DNA of 64,000 nt, taken from NCBI RefSeq assembly GCF_900182915.1, contig NZ_FXUG01000011.1:1-64000 (forward strand), given 5' to 3'. The position numbers and the translations under genes are program-made. Every line of letters starts with the position of its first letter. Within the stretch, counting starts at the first letter, position 1. Source of the DNA: Neorhodopirellula lusitana. Lineage in GTDB: Bacteria; Planctomycetota; Planctomycetia; Pirellulales; Pirellulaceae. The notes below the pieces were generated by a model. It saw only the letters and a list, made by a program, of their open reading frames with translations, was not told the DNA's origin and did no database searches. Below, piece by piece: positions 38,801 to 46,350 of the stretch.

Positions 38801-39120
38801 ATCACCTTTTGCACGTCTTCGATGTCGCTGCGCAGTTCCGCCAGCACGTATCCTGTCCCTTCCATCGCAATGGAAGTGACCTTCTTGATTCCGTCGATCG
38901 ATCGAATCGCCTCTTCGATCTTCTGGCAAATCGCCTCTTCAGCATCCTGCGGCGTTGCCCCGGGATAGGGCACCGAGATCATCACGACCTCTAGCTCGAA
39001 CTCCGGAAAGACCTCACGCCGCATCGAAGCGAATGAGCCAATGCCCACCAGCATCAATGCCAACATCAACACATTCATCCCGGGCGCGTTGTGAATCGCC
39101 CATGAAATCGCTCGCTTCAT
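35875..39120 (-). CDS. RND-family efflux transporter (AcrB-like)
   Basis: A 1081-aa proton-driven exporter of drugs or other amphiphiles, acting in the inner membrane. The layout is [30 protein letters not shown] (first helix), a large periplasmic loop, [28 protein letters not shown] with the paired Asp of helix 4 needed for proton relay, a second large periplasmic loop and [26 protein letters not shown] in the second half. It overlaps the membrane-fusion gene by four bases (ATGA). Last gene of the tetR-mfp-rnd operon. Substrate unknown; no outer-membrane TolC-like gene is in the window. Confidence 0.94.
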   Translation of the reverse strand: [1081 protein letters not shown]

Positions 39121-41060
39121 CGGTCACCCCGCAAAGCGACTGGTGTCGACGCAGTATTCGATTGACCAGCGACCGGCTGCATGACTTCCGCTGACGCTCG
39201 CACTGGAACGGTATCACTGGAAAGACTTCCCAGTGGCGAAACGATGACGTAAGACCCGTCTCCCAGCGATCCACTCGAACTTTTAGGGACCTCGCAAATC
39301 CAACTGGGTGACTCACTATCGGGGCTGCCCAAAGGACCGACATAGCGGTCGACCGGACGGATTCCCTGCACAATACGCAAGTTGCCGGCAACCCAGGCCG
39401 AAGGGACAAACCCTTCCTCGGCAAGCGCGGACTTGGATTCCTCCTCAAGTGCGGCCAGCTCTTCCGGCGTCGGCTCGGAAGCCGGTCCAGCGGCAGCTTC
39501 TTCGTCATCCACAGCATCATCGTCATCAGGCTCAATCGATTGGGCCGTCGATTTCCCGAGCGAATCTTTCTTCGAATCCTCTGTCGGTGATTCCGTGTCT
39601 ACATTCAGTGAAACGTCCAACACCGAAGCATCAGGGATGAATTGCCAAATGCGGTTCCCCGGCTTCAGCGACTCGCCCGGCAACACGACCAGTTCCACCG
39701 ACGGATCCAGTTCAAGTCGCAGATTGACGAACATGCCGCGGACCAAAGTGGTCGGGCCAGCCACCCGCAAGACCTCTGTTGCCGATTCAGTCTCTGGATT
39801 CACCGCCTTGCCATTACGCAGCACTGTGAAGCTTTGTGGATCGTCGACCAGGATTCGAACCGGGACGGTACGTGTTTGTTCGTCCAGACCGATCCCGTCA
39901 TAGCCGATCAACTCACCTTGCCATTGGTACGCCAGGTCGTCGCGTCCCGACAACAAGTACTGCACCTTCACCGGCGTTGCCGGCAGGTTGTATCCTCGCA
40001 CAGGATTGCCGTCGGCGTGTGTGAGCGAGTCGAGCTCATTCAGTTTTTGATTCAGCACCCAGTACAGCTGATCGGTTCGCAGGCTCGCGGCGACCTCCAC
40101 CTTGGATGTGTCTTCCATCGTCACGAGCGGGCTACCGCGGGCAACGAAGGTATTCAGTTCCGCCTGTTCGCTGACAATGACACCGTCCATCGGCGCGACA
40201 ATTTGAGTTCGGTCAAGATTATTTTGCGCCGCTTCAAGCTGCATCTTGGCAAGCTGCTCAGCGGACTGCAGGCGGATCCGACGCTTCTTTGACAGTTCCA
40301 ATTGATTTTGCAAAGTCAACAAAGCCTGTTCGGCTTGCAACAAAGCTCGCCGAGCTTGGTCAATTTCGCCCTTACTGGCAAACTGGCTGGGCAACGTTTC
40401 CTGGCGTTTCAATTCACGTCGTTGCAATTCGATGTCGGCCCGAGCCAATTCCATCGAGCGATCGGTATTGGCCATTTCTTGATCGACCTCACCCAACGCC
40501 TCGTATTCCTGTTGTTGCAAACGCTGTAAACGCTTCACTTCCAGCCGATAATCGGTTGGGTTGATCACCATCAACATGTCGCCTTGATTGACATACTTGC
40601 CAGCTTCGCACAACGGTGATTTCTCGACGATCTGGCCCGCGACTTCCGTGGCCAGTACGATCTCGCGGAAAGGAACAACCGTGCCGTCGGTCGTCAATTC
40701 CAGCTTTTGTCCCGTGCTAGCCAGTGACTGCACCGGAACCACATCGACCGCCGGCAGTGCAAACAATCGTCCGACGGGCGTGTCATCGATCGGCGGGCGA
40801 GCCGGCGACTCCACGCTCCCCAGCACATAGACAACCCCGCCCGCAAGTGCCAACAGAATCAGCGGACAAACCACGTTGAACAGCAACCACGCAAACCAAT
40901 CTCCACTCGATTTCGAGCTAGCATGCGTGGCGTGGGCCGCAGGCGACTTCTCGCTGACTGCCGTTGCGGTATCGCCATCCTGGGTAATGGAAGCAGGCCC
41001 TGGGTAGGACACGCTTTCTCCCTTAGACGTCGGACTTTCTTGAGTCGATTCAATGCTCAT
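39117..41060 (-). CDS. RND membrane-fusion protein
   Basis: A 647-aa periplasmic adaptor, long for the family. A single N-terminal span (WLLFNVVCPLILLALAGGVVYVL) is followed by TVVPFREIVLATEVAGQIVEKSPLCEAGKYVNQGDMLMVIN (lipoyl half), a helical hairpin (QRLQQQEYEALGEV... to LAKMQLEAAQNNL) and RTQIVAPMDGVIVSEQAELNTFVARGSPLV. The beta-barrel is followed by an acidic linker of about 60 residues (SPTEDSKKDS...DDDDAVDDEEAAAGPASEPTPEE) and a further C-terminal barrel module. One base separates it from the tetR stop; it overlaps the pump gene by four bases. Confidence 0.9.
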   Translation of the reverse strand: MSIESTQESPTSKGESVSYPGPASITQDGDTATAVSEKSPAAHATHASSKSSGDWFAWLLFNVVCPLILLALAGGVVYVLGSVESPARPPIDDTPVGRLFALPAVDVVPVQSLASTGQKLELTTDGTVVPFREIVLATEVAGQIVEKSPLCEAGKYVNQGDMLMVINPTDYRLEVKRLQRLQQQEYEALGEVDQEMANTDRSMELARADIELQRRELKRQETLPSQFASKGEIDQARRALLQAEQALLTLQNQLELSKKRRIRLQSAEQLAKMQLEAAQNNLDRTQIVAPMDGVIVSEQAELNTFVARGSPLVTMEDTSKVEVAASLRTDQLYWVLNQKLNELDSLTHADGNPVRGYNLPATPVKVQYLLSGRDDLAYQWQGELIGYDGIGLDEQTRTVPVRILVDDPQSFTVLRNGKAVNPETESATEVLRVAGPTTLVRGMFVNLRLELDPSVELVVLPGESLKPGNRIWQFIPDASVLDVSLNVDTESPTEDSKKDSLGKSTAQSIEPDDDDAVDDEEAAAGPASEPTPEELAALEEESKSALAEEGFVPSAWVAGNLRIVQGIRPVDRYVGPLGSPDSESPSWICEVPKSSSGSLGDGSYVIVSPLGSLSSDTVPVRASAEVMQPVAGQSNTASTPVALRGDR

Positions 41061-41061
41061 G

Positions 41062-41961
41062 TTAGCGGCATTCTTTGGGTGTCTTAGTTTGGATCGTTTC
41101 GAGTTTCAGGCGATAATCAATTAGATTTCCACGTCCACACACGGCGAGAGTGGTCGCTGTAATGTGTCGGCATAGGGATTCCAGGTCGTAGTGGCGGTTG
41201 CGGACCGAGGGTGCAATGAGCCGCTCGATTACAGGTTGGCCGATGCGGTAGTGCAAACACTGGCCGATCACCCCCAAAGTGATCTGAGGCACCAATGCTT
41301 CCGCACGCCAGTCTGCGCCCGATGCATTGGCGACCTTTGCGTTGGATACCGATGTGCGGGAGTGCAAAGTTTCAGTGTGCAGTGCTTCAGCCGAATCCAA
41401 CGCATCCCCGCAATTCGAGGGGGCGTCCTCAACCACGTCGCTCACTACGACAGGCTGCGCGTCGACAAGTTCGCTGATTGTTTGACAAATCGCGTCGTAA
41501 AGCGGCTTAAAATATTCTTGAATCAGCTCGTCGAGCGCCTCGGTAGGTTGCTCCATCTCCCGAGCCATCAGCATCGATTCCCAACTCGTTTCGTCGCCCG
41601 TTAGCAAACGCGATAAAAGTGTGTGGATCAGCCGCTGCAACGTCTCTTCCGCCGGCGCCGTGCCCACCTCGGGGGCGGGGAACTGGCTGGTTCGCTTATC
41701 GCGAATCGAGGTGATGACCGCCCGATAGAGCCCCATCTTGTCGCCATAGTAGTAGCTAACCGCCGCCACGTTCACGTCCGCCAGTTTCGCAATCTCGCGA
41801 ACCGGAGTGCGATCAAAACCTCGCCGGGCGAACACCGGACCTGCCGCATCCAGCAAACGCTGCGCGGGGTCGGTCGAGGCATCAGGTGTTTCGGATGTGG
41901 TCAAATAGGAACTTTTCAATGAATATGAAAGCTGCGGCACAAAATCATCGCCCGATGACAA
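41062..41961 (-). CDS. TetR-family transcriptional regulator
   Basis: A 299-aa repressor. The helix-turn-helix is LDAAGPVFARRGFDRTPVREIAKLADVNVAAVSYYYGDKMGLYRAVI (about residues 33-80), a typical TetR recognition region. The rest is a ligand-binding domain with a polar middle insertion (QPVVVSDVVEDAPSNCGDALDSAEALHTETLHSRTS). The start appears to be TTG at 41961, but GTG at about 41940 is also possible, as no ATG or strong ribosome-binding site precedes the HTH. First gene of the RND operon, so it probably represses its own operon through the palindromes at 42002-42026. Confidence 0.86.
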   Translation of the reverse strand: MSSGDDFVPQLSYSLKSSYLTTSETPDASTDPAQRLLDAAGPVFARRGFDRTPVREIAKLADVNVAAVSYYYGDKMGLYRAVITSIRDKRTSQFPAPEVGTAPAEETLQRLIHTLLSRLLTGDETSWESMLMAREMEQPTEALDELIQEYFKPLYDAICQTISELVDAQPVVVSDVVEDAPSNCGDALDSAEALHTETLHSRTSVSNAKVANASGADWRAEALVPQITLGVIGQCLHYRIGQPVIERLIAPSVRNRHYDLESLCRHITATTLAVCGRGNLIDYRLKLETIQTKTPKECR

Positions 41962-42001
41962 CGAGCTTTTAGCCTATTCTGATAACAAGGCAAGTCGAGT
42001 T

Positions 42002-42026
42002 AAACACCTGTTTGAAACAATTGTTT
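42002..42026. promoter_or_regulatory. Two tandem TetR operator candidates
   Basis: AAACACCTGTTT (42002-42013) and AAACAATTGTTT (42015-42026) share the pattern AAACA-NN-TGTTT, with centres 13 bases apart. The second is a perfect palindrome and extends to 42012-42029 with one mismatch. They are 40-65 bases upstream of the tetR start, inside the probable promoter, and AT-rich against a GC-rich background. Two adjacent dimer sites suit cooperative TetR binding. Confidence 0.65.
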
Positions 42027-42150
42027 AAATATTCACGTTGCTCCCCCTAGCCGAGTGGTTTATTAGATAGGTGGGGTGTCCAATCGTTAATGCACGCCCG
42101 ATTGCCACCAGCACCTTACTGCCCGCTCTTCTTCCCAGGACTCTTGTCTC

Positions 42151-43500
42151 ATGTCGCGTCGCCAACTCAATCCGTTTGTTGCCGCACTATTTGGCCTGTT
42201 GCTGGTGCCTGGCTCGATGGTTCTGCAGGCGTGGAACGAATACCGCACCATCCATCGCACTCGTGGCCTCAACGAGGCGGCTGAAATTGTCGAAACGATC
42301 GACGATGTGCAAACCGTTCGCGACGACCTGGATAAGAAACTGGTTCACATGACAGGGGAGGCGAAGGTCGAAGGCGTGTTGCGTGATCCCGACTTCAGCG
42401 TCGAAGCCCCAGCAATCCACCTCCGCCGCGTCGTGATGATGTACCAATGGGAAGAGGACGAAGATCGGCACGATAACCACACGACCTACAGTTATCGCGA
42501 AGGATGGCATGAAGGGCGAATCGATAGCGACCATTTCGAACGCCGATCCGGTCACCAGAACCCTGAACCTGCCTTCACCCCTTGGGAAAAGCTGGCCGAC
42601 AACGTCACCGTTGGCCAATACCGGTTGAACAAGACCCTGGCGAAACAAAAGTCAGACGCGAAGCCGGTTCGTTTCGATCTGGATCAAATCAAACAGTCCA
42701 TCAACCCCACGCACGCCCGGCGTTTGGTCGCCAACGGCGACGAACTCTTTTACGCGGCATCCCTGGACGAAACACCAGTGAGTGACGCGACATCACCGTC
42801 CATCAATCCGCAATCGACCCCACAATCAGAGCCAAATGCAGTGAACGCCTTCGGAACCACATCCACTGTGGAATCCGAAGACCTGGCGAACACTGCCCTC
42901 GCCGATACGGACGTCGCCCAACCCGATCAATCTCAACCTCAGCCATTCGCCTCCAACATCAATCCTAAATCGCCAAAAATTGGCGACCTTCGAATTCACT
43001 TCGAAGCGGTACCTCAAGGCCCCGTTAGCTTGATCGCTGGATTGCAAGGCAATACGTTCGCGGCGTACCAAACCAGCAACGGCGAACCGATGGAGCGACT
43101 CTACGCTGGGACCCTGACGGCGTTCCAGGTTGTAGCCAACCTGCGTTCTGAAAACAGCATGATGGCATGGATGCTGCGTGGCCTTGGATTCGTGTTGTGC
43201 TTCGTCGGCGTCACGATGATCTTCTCACCCGCACAAGCACTCTTCCGATGGATCCCGTTGGTTGGCGACATCACCGGTGCACTGATTGGTTTGGTCGCGG
43301 TCGGCGTTGCTTTACTGTGCGGGCTGACCACGATCGCGGTGTCCTGGGTTGCCGTACGTCCCGTCTTCGCGATCGGCTTGCTAGCCATCGCCGGTGGCAT
43401 TGCCTACCTACTAAGGCGAAAACAAAAACAAGTGGACCACTCACACCACATGAACCACGATGAGCCCATCATCCTCACCGAAGACGCGATCATCTCTTGA
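42151..43500 (+). CDS. TMEM43-like membrane protein
   Basis: A 449-aa protein resembling the TMEM43 family, whose bacterial role is unknown. One N-terminal span (FVAALFGLLLVPGSMVLQAW) precedes a large non-cytoplasmic domain with PAIHLRRVVMMYQWEEDE and FTPWEKLADNVTVGQYRLNKTLAKQ. The C-terminus has about four spans (WMLRGLGFVLCFVGVTMIF, IPLVGDITGALIGLVAVGVALLCGLTTIAVSWV, PVFAIGLLAIAGGIAYL). The family layout of one span, a lumenal loop and a cluster of terminal spans is preserved. A Ser/Pro/Asn-rich linker (about residues 210-270) is unique here. It diverges from the tetR operon, with the operator region between them. Confidence 0.78.
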   Translation: MSRRQLNPFVAALFGLLLVPGSMVLQAWNEYRTIHRTRGLNEAAEIVETIDDVQTVRDDLDKKLVHMTGEAKVEGVLRDPDFSVEAPAIHLRRVVMMYQWEEDEDRHDNHTTYSYREGWHEGRIDSDHFERRSGHQNPEPAFTPWEKLADNVTVGQYRLNKTLAKQKSDAKPVRFDLDQIKQSINPTHARRLVANGDELFYAASLDETPVSDATSPSINPQSTPQSEPNAVNAFGTTSTVESEDLANTALADTDVAQPDQSQPQPFASNINPKSPKIGDLRIHFEAVPQGPVSLIAGLQGNTFAAYQTSNGEPMERLYAGTLTAFQVVANLRSENSMMAWMLRGLGFVLCFVGVTMIFSPAQALFRWIPLVGDITGALIGLVAVGVALLCGLTTIAVSWVAVRPVFAIGLLAIAGGIAYLLRRKQKQVDHSHHMNHDEPIILTEDAIIS

Positions 43501-43624
43501 TCGCATCAACAGTACCTTGATGCGAAATGCGTTGCCTCGCGGCCTGCGGTGTTTGACTGCAGGTCTACGCGAGAGCAATTGATTCAACGGTTTCGTAAGC
43601 GACCGTTGACGCTCGATCACGCGG

Positions 43625-46078
43625 CTAAAAGATCCCCATCGCGACAAGCGAATAGCGAACGATCAACCCAGCCACGACGACACTCACCATGCTCATCAGC
43701 TTGATCAAGATATTCAGGCTCGGACCGCTAGTGTCTTTGAAGGGGTCGCCAACGGTATCGCCGACGACGGAAGCTTTGTGCGCGGGACTGCCCTTGCCAC
43801 CATGGTGCCCCGCTTCGATGTACTTCTTCGCGTTGTCCCACATCCCGCCACTGTTGGCCATGAAGACCGCCAAGCAAAATCCGCTGGTCAGGCATCCCGT
43901 CAACAGCCCCAACACGCCACCGACGCCTAGCAACAACCCGACCCCGATTGGCAACAACAAGCCTAGCAAGCTCGGCAAGATCATTTCACGTTGCGCCGCG
44001 AGCGTGCTGATGGCGATCGGACGCTGGTAATCCGGCGTCGCGGTGCCGTCCAAAATTCCTGGATTCGCGGTGAACTGCCGCCTCACCTCCACGACCATCC
44101 CCTCAGCCGCCCGCCCGACTGACTTCATGGTCATCGCACAAAACAAAAACGTGCTCATCGCGCCAAGAAAGATCCCGACCAGCACCCGTGGGTTCATCAG
44201 CGTCGTGTCAAAGTAATGCAGAAAATCGACCAAGGTCGCCTTCGAGACAGCGACCAGTTCCCCAGGCACAACAGCCAGGGGTGACTCGCCCGTTAAAGCG
44301 GTTTCGTTAGCGATGTCGCGCCATTTTGCCACCGTCTCGGCCGACGTATCTCGCTCCGACATCACCAGGAAAGTCTCCGTTCCGTCCGGCGTCTTCTCAA
44401 TCACGACACCGTTGCTAAGCTTGAACATACCATCGTCTTGAATGGTCACCGAAACATCGTGCCCCCAACGCTCAAAACCATCTCGAACCGATTCCACGTA
44501 CGCCGCTAACAACGCCAAAGCCGTCAACGCCGCCGAACCAATCGCAAACCCTTTCCCTGTGGCGGCGGTCGTGTTGCCCAAGCTATCCAGCGCATCGGTA
44601 CGCTCACGCACGATGGGCTCCAGCCCCGCCATCTCGGCGTTCCCGCCCGCGTTGTCAGCGATTGGCCCGTAAGCATCCGTCGCCAACGTGATCCCGAGAG
44701 TGCTCAACATGCCGACCGCTGCGATCCCGACCCCATACAGGCCCAGCGAGAACCGGTGGACATCATTGAAGTCACCACCATTGGCAAATCCAAAAGCCAA
44801 CAACATCGCGACGGATACAATCACAACCGGCAACCAAACACTCATCATCCCATCGGCAACGCCGCCAATGATAATGGTCGCCGCTCCCGTCTCGGCCTGT
44901 CCTGCCAACTTTTGCGTGGTAGCGTATTCGTCACTGGTCACTCGTTCGGTCCAATGACCGATTGCCCATCCGGCAACCAGCCCCACAATCACGCTGCCCG
45001 CAATCCCAGGAACGACTCCAAACAACACCGTGCCGGGAACCTTTGGCATCAACCAAACCGCCAACACCACGGCCGCAGCCATGACCAACCAAGACGAGCG
45101 ATTGATCCCGCGTGCCAACGCATGCAGCAACGCTTTTTGCGAAAGCTGGTCACCCGTTTTAACCGCATAGATCCCGGCGATGGCCGCAACGATTCCCACC
45201 GCCGCGATCGCCAAAGGTAACAACATCGCACTGACTTGAGCTGAAACCTGATCGACACCCTCGGGCAGCATCCCAGGTTGACTGAGCGCGGCCACCCCCA
45301 GCGCCGACGCAGCCAAAATGGAACCGGTGTATGACTCGTAAAGGTCAGCTCCCATACCCGCAACGTCACCGACATTGTCACCCACGTTATCCGCAATCGT
45401 CGCCGGGTTTCGCGGTGAATCTTCCGCCAGACTTTGTTCGACCTTGCCCACCAAGTCAGCACCGACGTCGGCCGCTTTGGTAAAGATGCCGCCGCCCACG
45501 CGAGCAAACAAGGCTTGGGCACTGGCCCCCATCCCGAACGAAAGCATGGTGACCGAAATCTGTTGCAAACTCAGTGCAGCGTCCTCTCCTCCGACGACCG
45601 GCACACCCCAGTACAGAATCGCAAACCAGCACCCGATATAAAGCAGCCCCATTCCAACGACGGTCAATCCCATCACAGCACCGCTGCGAAACGCGACCTG
45701 CAATCCTTCGTTCAGCGATCGACTGGCCCCCGACGCGGTACGACTGCTCGCCTGCGTCGCGGTTTTCATTCCAAACCAACCACACAATCCGCTGAACATA
45801 CCGCCCGTCAAGAAGGCGATGGGCGTGAATGCCGATAGCACGTTCAACCCAAACGCTGCCACAGCCAGCAAGCCTGTCACGACCACAAACACGATCGTGA
45901 CCACTTTGTTTTGTTGATTTAAATACGCCGCTGCACCTTCACGAACGCTTTGCGCGATCTCCTGCATCGCATCGTTCCCCACATCCGCTTGCATCATTTC
46001 TCGATAAAATCGCCACGCCCAGATTAGCGCGGTCAACGATGCGGACATCGCCAACAACCATACGAAAAACGTTTGCAT
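43625..46078 (-). CDS. hppA: Membrane-bound ion-translocating pyrophosphatase
   Basis: An 817-aa polytopic pump that couples PPi hydrolysis to H+ or Na+ transport. Substrate-binding signatures are present: [35 protein letters not shown] and near the C-terminus [23 protein letters not shown]. The cation-specificity segment [16 protein letters not shown] has Ala and Gly at the positions that carry Lys and Thr in K+-independent enzymes, so this is predicted to be K+-dependent. A hydrophilic insertion of roughly 70-80 residues ([16 protein letters not shown]...VSKATLVD) separates two transmembrane helices where relatives have a short loop. The ATG at 46078 starts the first helix; 11 upstream codons are open. 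Confidence 0.94.
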   Translation of the reverse strand: MQTFFVWLLAMSASLTALIWAWRFYREMMQADVGNDAMQEIAQSVREGAAAYLNQQNKVVTIVFVVVTGLLAVAAFGLNVLSAFTPIAFLTGGMFSGLCGWFGMKTATQASSRTASGASRSLNEGLQVAFRSGAVMGLTVVGMGLLYIGCWFAILYWGVPVVGGEDAALSLQQISVTMLSFGMGASAQALFARVGGGIFTKAADVGADLVGKVEQSLAEDSPRNPATIADNVGDNVGDVAGMGADLYESYTGSILAASALGVAALSQPGMLPEGVDQVSAQVSAMLLPLAIAAVGIVAAIAGIYAVKTGDQLSQKALLHALARGINRSSWLVMAAAVVLAVWLMPKVPGTVLFGVVPGIAGSVIVGLVAGWAIGHWTERVTSDEYATTQKLAGQAETGAATIIIGGVADGMMSVWLPVVIVSVAMLLAFGFANGGDFNDVHRFSLGLYGVGIAAVGMLSTLGITLATDAYGPIADNAGGNAEMAGLEPIVRERTDALDSLGNTTAATGKGFAIGSAALTALALLAAYVESVRDGFERWGHDVSVTIQDDGMFKLSNGVVIEKTPDGTETFLVMSERDTSAETVAKWRDIANETALTGESPLAVVPGELVAVSKATLVDFLHYFDTTLMNPRVLVGIFLGAMSTFLFCAMTMKSVGRAAEGMVVEVRRQFTANPGILDGTATPDYQRPIAISTLAAQREMILPSLLGLLLPIGVGLLLGVGGVLGLLTGCLTSGFCLAVFMANSGGMWDNAKKYIEAGHHGGKGSPAHKASVVGDTVGDPFKDTSGPSLNILIKLMSMVSVVVAGLIVRYSLVAMGIF

Positions 46079-46172
46079 CAAACTCTCCTGATAAGACTCG
46101 CCATCGACCATGAAGAGCAGCTTAAGCCGTCCGGATTGGAAAGCTCAAACAGCTTCTCTTTAGCCTACCAAG

Positions 46173-46244
46173 ATTCAATGCATCACTGGGTTTCAAAGCA
46201 CCGCTGGGCTTCAAAGCACCGCCGGAAATTCAAGGCATCGCGAA
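46173..46244. repeat. Degenerate 18-bp tandem repeat
   Basis: About four copies lie between the hppA start and the metallophosphoesterase stop. Clear ones are TTTCAAAGCACCGCTGGG (46191-46208) and CTTCAAAGCACCGCCGGA (46209-46226). More diverged copies precede (46173-46190) and follow (46227 onward). Confidence 0.7.
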
Positions 46245-46350
46245 CGTCAAAACAGAACATCGATAGCGAAAACCAAACCGCGTCTTCGATCCGACGAACC
46301 CGCGCAGTTAAGAAAGAACATGCAGCCGCCACCACTGCGTCCTGCGCGGA

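Noticed and set aside
39835-39870. tRNA-like T-arm sequence (GGTTCGAATCC on the minus strand)
   Set aside because: It is inside the membrane-fusion protein gene and codes for its conserved VPVRILVDD segment. No acceptor stem or anticodon arm surrounds it.
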